Assembly (NCBI RefSeq): GCF_905475395.1
Contig: NC_058339.1
Coordinates: forward strand, 8,316,001-8,380,000
Direction: 5' to 3'
DNA: 64,000 bases
DNA from: Chrysoperla carnea
Taxonomy: Eukaryota; Arthropoda; Insecta; Neuroptera; Chrysopidae
The notes under the pieces: generated by a model
Seen by the model: the letters and a program-made list of their open reading frames with translations, nothing else
Database searches by the model: none
What the model was told of the DNA's origin: nothing
Shown here: in pieces, positions 37,794-49,844 of the stretch
How the letters are laid out: the number at the start of each line of letters is the position of its first letter
Numbering within the stretch: the stretch's first letter is position 1
Position numbers and translations under genes: made by a program

Positions 37794-40487
37794 ATGTCTC
37801 ATAAAAACAACAAAAATAAAAGTGAATGCATATTAAAATACTTTTCTCCAATATTAACAATCTTTCAAGTGTTGGGTATTGCAGCTTGCACAATCAATTC
37901 TAAGACATTTCAAATAAATACAATACCATATTACGCTGTTTATGGATTCATTGCATCCATTTTATCATGTATCGCATTTTATTATCAATTTTTAATATGG
38001 ACAAGTGTAAAATCGGACGAAGATGATGAAGCATTATTATCCGATAATTTACAAACGCTTTTAAAATATTGTCATTTAGCAATGATTATCGCTACAATAT
38101 TTGTTAGTTGGTTAAAAAGATATGAAGTAATTAAAATGTTTCAATGTTTTAATCAACTGGACATGTTATTTAAAAAATATGATATAAGTTTTAAATATCA
38201 AATAATAAAACTAGTTAGTTATGCTATGATAGGTTATGTTATTTTCGAAATGGTTATAACAGGTTATGAATATTTTATAATGACCAATTCAATATCATTC
38301 GCTTTGATCAATGTTTTATTGGAAACGATTATAGAATTTTCTTTTTGTCAGCATATATTATATTTAACTGTAATTTATTTATCAATACATGAATGTAATT
38401 TATATTTTGATAAAATTTCAAATAATCTTGATGATAATGAGCAAGAAAAAATTTTGAAAAATTCTTGTACGTTATTTCAAAATATTTTTACGGCATGTTT
38501 ACGTTTTCAAAATTATGGATCATTTGTAACATTTATGAATATCACGTATGATTTTATTTTGTTGATTGGAAAAAGTTTCTTTTTATATGAAAATTATTTA
38601 CAAGGGGATTATGTTAGTATGGTACAAATTTTACCATATATATGGAGAGGAGTTTTTAATAATACGTCTTATCTTCAAGTATGTTCGATGATCTATAAAG
38701 AGGTAAAGTTTAAAAATATAGTGTTACCACCAGATCAATTTTCACCCATAGAGTTCGGCTTTAGATATCTTTCATAACTAGTTTAGTTCAATTCTTAATT
38801 TGGCTTAATTGACCGTCTCTTTCCGTTTTATAAAATCTAAAAGAAGAAAAAGAAGACATGAAGTTATCACGTCAGTCTTTGAAATGCTGCCTCTTCCACT
38901 CGAATTTGATTAAAAGAGCGAGTAAAATTAACTTGAACTTTGGAACGCACCCAATGACACAAAATAGAAGATGAAAGGAAAAGGCGCGAAAATTCAAAAG
39001 AAAAATGCGTCAGATCGTAAAAATTGACCGTGTTAAAATAAAAGTGACAACGAAGAATGAACTTTTGAGTCAGTATCACTTTAAGAGAATGAGCTGTAAG
39101 GAATATAATGATAATTCACCCCCACCCCACGCGCAGTCTTGGATTTCATTATATTTTTCGCATGTTTATTAAATTAAACATTTAATTACAGGTGGATTGG
39201 TATGCTTCAAATTTCATTCATAAAAGCAACAATTTGCACATTTTACAAATGGAAGGAAAAGTATGTGTGATAAATCAAACTAAACAAGAACCTATAATAA
39301 ATAAAACTAATGTAATTTAAGCAACAAGAGGTTTTAGAAATATTTTTTTAGGGAATGGAAAATAATTCCCTACAGAGAAAGCAAACCAATAATTTCTAGA
39401 TTTACCACTCAGCTGACTTTTGAGTCCTCTGTTTTTCGGCGATTTTCTCTCTCTACCGTATATGTTAAAAGTGAGACATTGACACCACAATATTTTTAAA
39501 AAAAGTGGCAAGAAACTTTGCACCTTGCTTTTGTAAAAAAGTAACTTTTCTATCCTTTCAACACTTAAAAACTTTCTTCCGTTTTTTATTTATATTAATT
39601 GGAAATTTTCTTAGTTATCAAACTTACCTTTATTAATTCTCCAATAGGCACATAGAGTGTGTCGCATTTAAGATGAAAACACCCCCATATTTTCGTTATT
39701 TACAGAAATATTGATTTGAAATTTTTCACAGCCATACAGGGTGATAGGCCACATTTTTAAAGATATCTATCGAAATTAGATCTTTAAATTCATTCTTCTA
39801 CAAATTGACAAATAAATTATAAGGAATCGGTTGTTACGAAACATCCAGACGTGACTCTCCTTCTTTATTTTACATTAAAATTAATTCTTTTTGTTACGAG
39901 TTTGCTTTTAATTTTAGAATGAATCATATGCCATAATGTTATTACATCAAAAGTTCATGCTTGACGCTTGGGGTTTTTTCAATGTAGATAAATTTACTGG
40001 TTATTTGGTAAGTATTATTTAAGTAAGTGTAAGTGTCCACCAAAAAAACCCACCAAAGTACCGCTAGCGTAGCAAAAGGTGTTTGATGTGAACTTCTCTA
40101 TCCTTCTCTAAAAACTTGTTTAGATGCTTTATCTGACTCTTATTACTTTGTGTTTGATGTGAACTTCTTCATCCTTCTTTTACAACTTGTGTATATCTTT
40201 ATCTGACTCTTATTACTTTGTGTTTGGTGTGAACTTCTCTATTCTTCTGTTACAACTTGTTTAGATCTTATCTTACTCTTATTACATTCTTTTATAACTT
40301 GCACTTTTGATACAGCAGTGCCATCATCTTGTAGGTTTTCAATGGACTCTTTTTATATACAGAGATGGTTCTCCTTATCTTTATCCTCTATAAAATGAAC
40401 GATTCAATTATTTTATTATTTCAGGGATTATCATCATGTATAACTACGTCAATAATGGTAGTTCAATATTTAGATAACAATATGTAA
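37794..40487 (+). CDS. Gustatory receptor, 7tm_7 family
   Basis: This is an insect chemoreceptor, a ligand-gated channel subunit in the membrane of taste neurons; the ligand cannot be told. Exons are 37794-38702, 39192-39260, 39918-40007 and 40425-40487, all joined in phase 0, for 376 residues, within the usual range. Hydrophobic segments fall at about 45-68, 91-107, 137-158, 172-198, 244-266, 276-300 and 356-371. The last two exons give KFMLDAWGFFNVDKFTGYL and ITTSIMVVQY, matching the family's C-terminal pattern of a G-F-F/N-V-D stretch and a T-(x)n-QF end, here QY. Three phase-0 introns near the C-terminus are a known feature of insect Gr genes. If the first donor were ignored, exon 1 would run to a stop at 38777 and lose the last membrane segment. 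Divergent: no close orthologue recognised. Confidence 0.82.
39648..39760 (-). repeat. Interspersed repeat in Gr intron 2, partner of 36225-36370
   Basis: Inverted copy of the repeat described at 36225-36370, here containing GTGTGTCGCATTTAAGATGA and the CAGGGTGATAGG edge. Confidence 0.6.
40081..40290. repeat. 70-bp tandem repeat, three units, in Gr intron 3
   Basis: GTTTGATGTGAACTTCTCTA starts at 40081 and recurs with small changes at 40152 and 40222, giving a 70-71 base period. Each unit contains TATCTGACTCTTATTAC or a variant. The third unit is more diverged. Confidence 0.85.
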
Positions 40488-41664
40488 ACAAATTAAATAC
40501 GCTCTTAAGTTATGTCCAACGAGTCGCAGAACACCCTGTATTTATGTATGAAGAGAATTATAATTTTTTCTATGGTAGCAGTTGCACATCCTATCTTTAA
40601 AATGTCCCCGCACTTCATTTTAACGTTAACTTACCCTCTTTTCTTGACAATCTTACTAAACTACTACGGATCGACACACTATATATAAATAGAACAGTTA
40701 AAAAACATACACACATTAATTTCGGAAGATATTTTATGATTATGCTTCCATTTTTCAAAATGTACAGTATATTATATAATATTTTGTTCTTAATAATGAA
40801 TTCCCTAAATCATTAAATTTAAAAACTTCCCGTAGTATGACATTCAGGTTGTTTTTTTTTTTGCGTTTAAATATAGAATAATATCATTAATATATCAATA
40901 AATATATGCATCATAGAAAATAACCTACATTTCAATTTAAAATCTATTATAATTATTATTCTACGTTTTTTTTTTTTCTTTTGTATCTACAAAATAAAAA
41001 TTAAATTTTTTTTTCGTACACTTTACAATTTTCATTGTTATTGTCTAATTATTACAAACATTTTTAAACTTATTATATCTTTTTTATTTTTTCAATTTTT
41101 TGGTTATACTATAAATATGTTTCAGAATATAGATAATAGAGCTTTTTTTTTTTTAAACAAAATTTATGGTTTTAATGTGATGGGTAATTTTTCTATCACA
41201 AATTTCGTACAATACAAGAATTAATAATAAATGAATTTAAGAAAAATATTTAAAATAAAATCTATGCAATAAATATTCAAGTAAGATAAATAAAGAATTG
41301 ATTTATTACTACGTAAAATCCTTCAAAATATAAAGGAAAAACAGTATATTACACTAAAAGGGCAGAAAGTTTGAGATTCTAGAACTGCATGCTTCCGATC
41401 ATGGCGCGCAGTTCAGGGGTCTCAAACTCTCATACTATTTTTCTTTATTTTCGGCCAAAAGTATACTGTTTTGTATATTACACTAAAAGGGCAGAGAACC
41501 AATTATATTACGGCGTGGGTCACTCGAAAAAAGGGATGCAGTTGGTTTGTGCTCTTCATGCTTGGAGTCTACCTCTTTAACCACTTTGAATCGAAGTTAG
41601 GAGAAGTAAGATAAACTGAATATCAATAACATATGTATTAAAACTAGAGGGTAGCAGTTAAAAA

Positions 41665-41834
41665 GGCGCCTACCTGGGCGAGGTCTAATCCTCTCGGTCG
41701 TTACGTACTTCGTACTGTGCATCAGGCTGTCTTTGTTTCTCTTTTTCAATCAATTGAAAACATGCTTTCAATCAGCCTGATGCGCAGTAGAAAGTACGCA
41801 ACGATCGATGACTAGACCCCACCCAGATAGGCAC
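41665..41834. repeat. 170-bp fold-back sequence
   Basis: The left arm 41665-41729 (from GGCGCCTACCTGGG to CATCAGGCTG) and the right arm 41773-41834 (from CAGCCTGATG to CAGATAGGCAC) are inverted copies with several mismatches around a 43-base loop. Confidence 0.7.
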
Positions 41835-42844
41835 TTTAAATTCAGCCAGGGGCGCTTATAGCTCGGCATAAGAGTTTTCTATCCTTATTACATTTATTCT
41901 TGAAATTTCTCTGCACTCTCGTACCTCATCCAGCTTGACGTTCTGAAAAATTAAGAAGTAATACATTGGCAGTTAAAATAGACTTGATTCGATTGAAAAG
42001 TTCTTCGAATATAATCATTTCCAAATTGAATTTATTGAATATTTATTGCATTGACTCGATTGAAAATAACAAATGAAATGTGTGAGATTCTGTTTACAGC
42101 AAGTGTATATACAAGTGTACAACAAAAGTGATCATGATTATTTTAGATTGTGATTATATTAAAAATTTGTTTATATACTTTTTTTTTTATATCATGCCAT
42201 CTTACGAGAAGTTATTAACAATTTTACAAATTTTTTTTAGCACAGTGCACATATAATGACATCCAGTATAAGAATTTTTTAACATTGCAGGAGCAAAGGG
42301 CAAACTAGTAAGAGTGCCATACTAATCTATTAGGTCACAACACACGAGTGAGAATGAGATTTATACTAAATTTTACAAATTCCTTCTTATATTAAAAAAA
42401 AAAATCAAATCAAAATAGGGGAGATTGAAAGTTGGTAGAAAATTAGAACCGATACCTATTAATTGTAAATATATTGGCTGACAGTTGAGTTCGTTTTAAG
42501 CCATTACCGTCTCATGTGTTTATTCTGGCTAAGAGTTTATACTCACAAAATATAGGTTATGTGTTAACTTTCGATTGATAAATTTTGAGAAGGAAAATAT
42601 AAAATTGATGTATATGAATTTAAAATATTCGGATTAGACGTATGAATATCCTAAACCTGATGTCTACATTACAGCAACATTTAAATTTTAAAACTATTTA
42701 TTTCTTAATTTCATTTACAGCGTTTTAATTTAAATTCTTAACATTTCGTAGTAAATATATTGAATCGTATCAAGAAGTATTTTGAAATAAAAGTTCCAGA
42801 AAAGTAATAACCCGATCATCTTAGTCAAAATAAGTGATCAACTT

Positions 42845-42957
42845 CGGAATCTAACGGAATAAGCTAATTTTTTGTACAAACGTTTATTTTGATAGTATTT
42901 GTACTATCAAAATAAAGGTTTTTACAAAAAAAATTAGCTTATTCCGTTAGATTCCGA
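42845..42957. repeat. 113-bp near-perfect hairpin
   Basis: The two halves (CGGAATCTAACGGAATAAGC... and ...GCTTATTCCGTTAGATTCCG) pair over about 50 bases with only a few mismatches. The middle, TACTATCAAAATAAA, also pairs almost to the tip. No flanking target duplication is clear. Confidence 0.8.
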
Positions 42958-45564
42958 GGTGAAACCCTAAAATGATTGGAGTATAATAAGAATTTAACTA
43001 CAAGAAATAATCACGGAAAATATAGTTTCTAAATCAAAATACTTCTGCTACATATTTACAAGTTTTTTTTTTTTTAAATTTGTATTTTTGTATGAAACCT
43101 ATTTTTATTATTTAAACTAAATAATTGTGTACTGTTTTTTTTCTCTTTTCTTTATTTATATGGTGAACATTCAACATGTATACACAATGTTCATCTTCAT
43201 ACCATTTTACGGTGAACTACCTTTATTATATAATGTATTCGCTATAATGATTTTGTGCTGCTTATTAATTAAGAGTTAAAGGACACCTTAGTTTGATCAC
43301 AATTTAAAACTTCTGTAACCATTTTTTTTTGTTTAAACAATTTCATGTCTATTTGAAAACACAGAGAATGAGAGAAATTAAATATACTGTTCTCAAACAT
43401 ATTTTCTAACAACCATTTTTAAATTCTTTATTCATTTATAGGTAGGTATATATTTAAATCCATTTAGAATATTTCCCCTATGGATTACGATTTTTTAGTA
43501 AACTCTAAATGAAAAATACTTTAATGCCTGTTTCCATCAAAATCACGTCAATTAAATAACAAAGTTTTCTTATAATGTTGATTAAAATATGGACATTACT
43601 TCGTCAGTAGTCAAATTGATAGATGTGCAGTAAAATTTGAAGATTTTCGAAGTTAAAAGTTTCACACAACTTAATTATTAAAAGCTTTTTGCTGCAAATA
43701 CATATACAAGGTGTTCTATAATTGGCTGCCGAACCGTTCTCTACCGAATTTCGATCTGAGGCTTAATTTTTGAGATAATTAACTAAATAATTTTAAAAAA
43801 ATCAATCAATTTATCACAATGACAGATCACTTAGAAATAGAAAGATGTCTTTATCGTTCATTTAATTATCATATTATCTACCTCACTACCGAAAATGAAA
43901 TGACTAGTACTTTTTTTTAAATTAGTATGTTAAATTTTCAAGTGACGTTGATGAAATAGGCGTTAATCTCAATTCGTTAAATAAATATACATTAAAAAAC
44001 TAAATTAAAATTGAAATTCCCTTACGTTTTAAATAGTAGCATCAAAGCCGTCTCTTTAAAAAAATTTCAAATCTTAAATCTAGTATCTTGTAACGTATTT
44101 AAGCCAACGCGCACTTATTTCGCTATCGTTATTATAATATTGTTAGTAATGGCCTGTATTCTTGATGATGTTAAATAATTTGTTAGTTACTAAGGCCTAG
44201 TTTGTTCAGCGTGAGGTAGGTTTAGAGACGATACTTTGATGTAAAGAGTATAATGCACTAAAATGAAATGATTCGAAGTTTTAATTTATTACAATTAATT
44301 ATTATAACAGATAATAAATGGTAAATATAGAAAGATTTAAATTTTTAATCGATATTTTTTGAACAATTCTAGGCCTAAATATTATTAAAATACGTTCAAT
44401 ATACGATTTAGTGATATGATTTCGGGCTAATATTGAAAATTCGTTGTAACTTTACTGGATGTACGAGTAAATAACATTGATAGGTATAAACAAGAAAACA
44501 GATTTAAAATTGGCAATGACTAAGAGATAATAATATAAATATTACATATCTATGGGATTTTAAAGCTAAGAAAGACTCTATCCCAGAATCCTTCGGGTGA
44601 CAGGTCATTTTCAAGGATGGCACAGAGAACTCTTGGTCTAGGTGCTAGGGACCCACTTGCGGGACTCCTCTTTTTGTTATTATAATTGCTTTTTCACTAA
44701 ATGAAAAAATCATCTTAGTCTAACAAATATGGTTTACTTTTTTTTACTTGTGTTGTTGATATCTTAGCGTTAAAATTCCATAAGCTACCATTTCTAGTAA
44801 ATCTATCCCTACCAACATCATACGCTCGAACACCGTGTATAGCCAAACAATATGATAGTTATTTAAATCCTTCTTTAAATACACGCAATAATATGAATTT
44901 TTATACAGAATTAGTAGTTATATAATTTTAGAAAACATTCTTAATTTTATAGTGTGATATTTTTTTTTGTTTTTTTTAGATAAACATTTTTCAAACATTA
45001 TTTGTGTTTTTTTTTATCCGCTATAATTTTAATTAAACTTTCTAATACATCAGATCTAGGGATTTCTTATGTTTAAATTGTGTGTATTTCTTTGAACTAC
45101 ATATTATAATAATAATTATACAATTTAAATATTTTAAATCTCACTTAATTATTGCACATCAATATTTGAATGTATTGATACTGATGGCAATGTGTTTTTT
45201 TTTTTTTTGTTTAAACATTATCTTATATATAGTAACATATTCCGCTTAGAATTACAAATAAAATCATTCAATGTTTATGTATTGCAAAGGCAAATGGTTT
45301 TTTATTTGAACAAAATAATTAAATTAAATAATTAAATTCTTTGATTTTTCTAAACGGAAATTAGATAATGGTGGTTCAATTCAATTGACACTTATCTTCT
45401 TAATAATTAATATTAACATTTTTTTTAACTAATATTAATTTGATGCTATTTTCTAATTTCTTTATAATAGATTTTTAAAACTATAGAATGTATACTTTTG
45501 AAAATGACACAGTTCTTTTATTTTCTTAACTATTTTCTCAATATTGAGGTTCGTACATTTTAAT

Positions 45565-46470
45565 AGTTCAGTCAAAGATATAACAGATTAAGGGAAATTA
45601 AATAATTCACTCACTTTTATCTAAAACCTGATGGAATGTACTTTCTAGGTGTCAAATATCCTTCGTTAGCCATTATTAATAAATAGGAAACTTGTATTAC
45701 GTATATGTTATACTTGTAAACTTGTATACTTGCCAAATATTCGAAAAACTCTTATACATGTATAACATATACGTAATATAAGATACCGCACGGATGGCCG
45801 TTGTGCACGGAAGGGGTTTTGGAGGTCAAAAGTCCTTCCATTAAGAATCTGGCCACCTAAATTTTGAATTAACAATATAGTCCTGTAAATGCACCTATTT
45901 ATGAGACACATTTCCCCTGAAGAATCAAATATCCGTATCCGTGCATATTTTGATCTCGGTACAACCTTTGGATTTGTCTTTTGAGTCGAATACTTCAAAC
46001 AGAAAATCTGAATCTTGGCAAGGATATCGAACTGGCTGATTCCACGAATAATATTTAAATTGAAAGAAGAGGAAACGCTGGAGATGAGTTCAGAAAAATT
46101 TTCAAAACAATGAGCAATATTTACGATGAATACGATATAGAATTACGAAAGCCAAGGTTCGCGTCATAACAGACTTAACGTTCGAATATACAGACTGATT
46201 CAGTTGAAGTTCAGTTTCTGGCAGTTTTGCCTGTAACAACAGCGGCGAATGAACGCTCCTTTTCAACCTTGCGTCTCAAAACAAATCTTAGATCGACAAT
46301 GTCTGAAAATCGGATAAAACGGTTTAGCCCTCATTCAATATACATCGAGGTATAGAGGTCGATGCTCACAGAATTTTGGAAAAGTAGTGTCACCAGGTTT
46401 TGGCTAAAAGTGAGAAATTTATTTCATTTTCCTTTATTAGCCGATTTTTGTTACATCTTTTACCTTACTA
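45565..46470 (+). mobile_element. Decayed hAT transposon with transposase C-terminus
   Basis: At about 46125-46330 the plus strand gives ELRKPRFAS, then RSNIQTD, then VTTAANERSFSTLRLKTNLRSTM, the C-terminal dimerisation block of hAT transposases. In-frame stops and at least one frameshift (after NRIK, where the usual GLAL follows in another frame) show it is dead. The left end TTCAGTCAAAGATATAACAG and the right end GTTACATCTTTTAC are related as inverted repeats. A shorter relative lies at 61826-62105. Exact ends and target duplication are uncertain. Confidence 0.75.
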
Positions 46471-47556
46471 AAATTGTACTTTCCGAATAAAATTTAATGT
46501 TCAACTGGTGTACCTACTACGATTCATATAAAAACATTTCACTCACTTTTATTTTATCACACCTTTATTGTTGGTTGAAACAAATCTGTAAGTTAATTAA
46601 GTACTTAATTTTAAGTATTTGTAAATACTATTTAATTATAATTTTAAGTATTTGTAAAAAGCAATTAACAAATTTAAAAAAGAAAAATGTTCAACTAAAA
46701 TATCACCCGTTTCATCACATGAAAGAGATCGATCTATTATTATCTAAAAATATTTTTTTTTTAAATTAGGTACAATATAAATATCTATTAATTAGATAAG
46801 GGTCGGTTATTCCCAGTAAATAATATCTTTCAGCAAATTAAAAAACAAGAAAAACTGAAAAGTCCATCCTCGATTTGATTCAGTCGTCAAAACTAAGTTC
46901 CGGATGCGGACACCGTTAAAAATTCATCCCGGGGAGAGGATGAAACAAAACAGTTAGTGGATAACTTTCAAGATATTACTGCACATAAATTGTAAGCATA
47001 TAATAACAATATCATTTTCAAAAAGCACACACTGGCACAAAAGTGTAAATAGATATTATTTTAGAAACAAAATTTTTAATTATTTTTTTTTGGAAACATC
47101 TCACTAAGAAGAAGATTCAGTATAAAATATCTACATAATTGAGAATGGATTTTTTTTAATTTTTAATTCTATATTTATATAGAGATCTTTGAAAGCCTAT
47201 TACAAATTTGAAAATAAAAATGAAAAACATTATTTTGTTTTTATTAATCAAAGAATATAATATTTTGTACAAAATACTCATTTTTACTGATTTTTAAATT
47301 TATATATTATCAACTACATAAAAACGAACTGAATGTTTTTTTTTTGCTTTCCAAAATTTTATTATGTGCATTCTATTTTTTTTTTTTTTTATATTACAAG
47401 GGGAAGACCGAAATCTATATTAAAGCTTGAATATACTCGATATCATTTACTTGATATTTACATTATAAAAGAGGGCAAATGATTCTTCTTGACTTCCGAA
47501 TTCTCGGAAGGCCCTCAGAAATAATAAACGGGCACCTGCCATGCCTCTACCTTAAA

Positions 47557-48051
47557 TTAGGTTAGGTTAGAGTGTCTGTCCTGGGATGGGACACACTTAG
47601 AGCATAGGATCCGTTGTGATACCGAAAAAGGGTTGGCCCATCCCGGGCAACTACTCTACTATGAGCATTTGGGGTTGTTTAAGAACAGCAAGAGTGCTTT
47701 GACGTCAACAGACTTCAGGTAGGATAAGTCGTCAGAAAAAGGCTGGTTCAAGTGAGTATACCTTCTCGTGGCAAGAGCTGGGCAGTGATAGAGAAAATGA
47801 GACATCGTTTCCTCCTCTTCCTCACTGTGACAACTCCTGAAATAATCATGATATACTGTCAAGCCTAGGTATTCAGCGTGCTTCCCACCTAGCCAGTGTC
47901 CTGTAGAAGCCGCAATAATTTTGCTAATAGAGGTCATTGGAAGTGTAATAAGATTTTCGGGACACCTACGATTGTACTCAGACCATATCTTTCTTGTAGT
48001 ACCACAAGTACGTCCCTTGAGTAAGATATCCTCTTTGAGGAGCAACTTGCA
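47557..48051 (-). mobile_element. 5'-truncated LINE with 14-bp target duplication
   Basis: GCCTCTACCTTAAA at 47543-47556 is repeated at 48052-48065. Between them, on the minus strand, is the last 130-odd codons of a LINE ORF2: STGHWLGGKHAEYLGL, then SCHSEEEEETMSHFLYHCPAL, the zinc-knuckle-like C-terminus of jockey/R1/I-type LINEs. A short 3' UTR ends in TCTAACCTAACCTAA. The frame from 48045 to 47659 is open. The intact duplication and open frame make this a relatively young insertion. Confidence 0.88.
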
Positions 48052-48934
48052 GCCTCTACCTTAAAGCTTCAACACTACGGTCAAGAATTCAAGAGAATAA
48101 TAATTTTGTTTGTAATATATTGATACCCATCCTCTGGAGCAATAAATTAGCTCAGCATAATAAAATGTACAAAAAAGAGTTTCTTTCGAATTCCGGTATA
48201 GCTTTTTTTAAAGAATTTTGGTTGAAAATAGCAATAAAATGATATCAAAAGTAATTCACGAATGAATTTCAGAATAAAAGAGCCCAATAAATAGAATTCC
48301 TATGTAAACGTATTATTTAATAATGAGAAATGTTTTCAAATTTGTTTTTTTTATTATACAACATATTTCATAAAATTTGTTATGAAAAATGGATTTATAT
48401 CATTTTTGAACACATAGCAAATAACGTCGTTTTGTCTCTTGTTATTTAATGTAATGTTTAAAAATTGTCCAAACTACACAATAATATATTTCATCTAATT
48501 TTTGATAATAATAAAATAACACTATATAAATATTATGAATTAATAAAAAAGTGAAATTTCTTAGGCCATGGAGAATTATAATATTATCATGATCGATTGT
48601 GCATTTGTTCAATAATTTTGATTATGTAAAAAAATATACAAATCTCCAATGAACTTACTCTGTGTTCTGATGTAGGTATTGTTTGTTTCTTTATTTTTGT
48701 CACATTTTTTTTTTGTGTATAACCATGTTTTTGCAGTTTTTTTTACAATTTATTTCTGAGTGATGCAAGCAACTTTCGATATAATAGAATATAGTTGGTT
48801 TATTAAGCGATTAAATGATATAATTATGACAATTTTTATAGTGAATCATCAATAAATATGAGTGTGTTTTCGATATTTTCACAGACACAAATTGAAAAAT
48901 TATTACAGACAGAACATTTATCAGTGTTGCCAAT

Positions 48935-49397
48935 AGGGTATTATGTATTATCGTTAGTCAAAAATAAATCATGAAATTTGAAAAAAGTTAAAATTTATGT
49001 AAAAATTTACTTAAATATTCTGATTTCGAGTCATAAAAGCACTTTTTTCTTTTAAAATATTATAATTAAAAATCGTAATTTTTAAACTGTATATCACGTG
49101 ACCTAAAACGCGGGTTAGCTCTGCTGTGATGTCATAGCGGTATGAGTCATAGACCATCAGTTAGTTCAGTGTAGACAGTTGGGTATAATATATATATAGA
49201 TAATAAGTAATTATATTTATTATAATCAGATGTCTATGAATATATCTGTCAAAATTATTTGTGTTATTTCGTATAGTGATACCCATATTACCCCATTAAA
49301 TTGGATGCCCGCGTTTTTGACAGTTTAAAAAAGGTTTAAAATTTAATTTAAGTTTTTGACAAGAAAGCGTGTGTATTTTTCCGAAATACATTTTTGG
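48935..49397 (+). mobile_element. 3'-truncated copy C of the AGGGTATT element
   Basis: Nearly collinear with 3825-4280, then breaking off at CCGAAATACATTTTTGG next to LINE sequence. It is preceded by CAGTGTTGCCAAT at 48922, which resembles the end of the hAT MITE at 8545, so it may have landed in such an element. Confidence 0.75.
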
Positions 49398-49555
49398 AGG
49401 TCTCTGATGATCGCAATTGTAGGGCATGTATAAAGGACGATGAAATCTCCATACATGTTATTTGCACCTGCAGAAAACTGCAAAGCGTCAGGTTTAGAAT
49501 GTTTTGATTGGAATCCTTGGATATATCAATCCTGGGAAAATCTCAACAGTTCATC
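49397..49555 (+). mobile_element. LINE ORF2 C-terminal fragment
   Basis: The plus strand reads NCRACIKDDEISIHVICTC and KLQSVRFRMF, the cysteine/histidine C-terminus of jockey/R1/I-type LINEs, then a stop. It abuts another LINE fragment in the opposite orientation. Confidence 0.6.
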
Positions 49556-49844
49556 TACTTAAAATAGCATCTCTTACCTGGAGACGTCTTGTTTTCGAGC
49601 GACAGATTGTTCTCAAAAAAATCACAGAGGACCACTTGGAAAGCCATAAACACTTTGCCATAAAATGTTTAGACTCAGATTCTACCCATTCTTTTATTTT
49701 ACATTTTATTGTGTATTTCGATATTCCAAGAAATGAGTCTGCATAGTTTGTCGAAATATTTGCACCGATTTTTATTCTCGAATTCCCAGATACGCAATCA
49801 ATAATAATTTCGTTATGCTTATCCAATTCTTCTTCGTGACTCAA
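49551..49844 (-). mobile_element. LINE ORF2 RNase H-region fragment, opposite orientation
   Basis: The minus strand reads FLGISKYTIKCKIKEWVES, followed by ICRSKTRRLQVRDAI. This resembles the segment between RNase H and the C-terminal cysteine cluster of jockey-type LINEs. The catalytic residues lie outside the fragment. Confidence 0.5.

Larger units (their letters stand above)
40488..47542. other. Long AT-rich stretch without recognisable genes
   Basis: There are numerous homopolymer runs and short frames only. It holds two fold-back sequences (41665-41834 and 42845-42957), a repeat near 43705 with an inverted partner near 63465, a slightly GC-richer patch at 44560-44690 and the hAT relic at 45565-46470. 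If Syntaxin 1A ends far from its last coding exon, part of this could be its 3' UTR; the sequence does not prove it. Confidence 0.4.

Noticed and set aside
45708-45998. Minus-strand 96-residue frame
   Set aside because: It lies antisense inside the decayed hAT element and has no recognisable domain.
49504-49746. Plus-strand 80-residue frame
   Set aside because: It overlaps LINE fragments of both orientations and shows no coherent domain.
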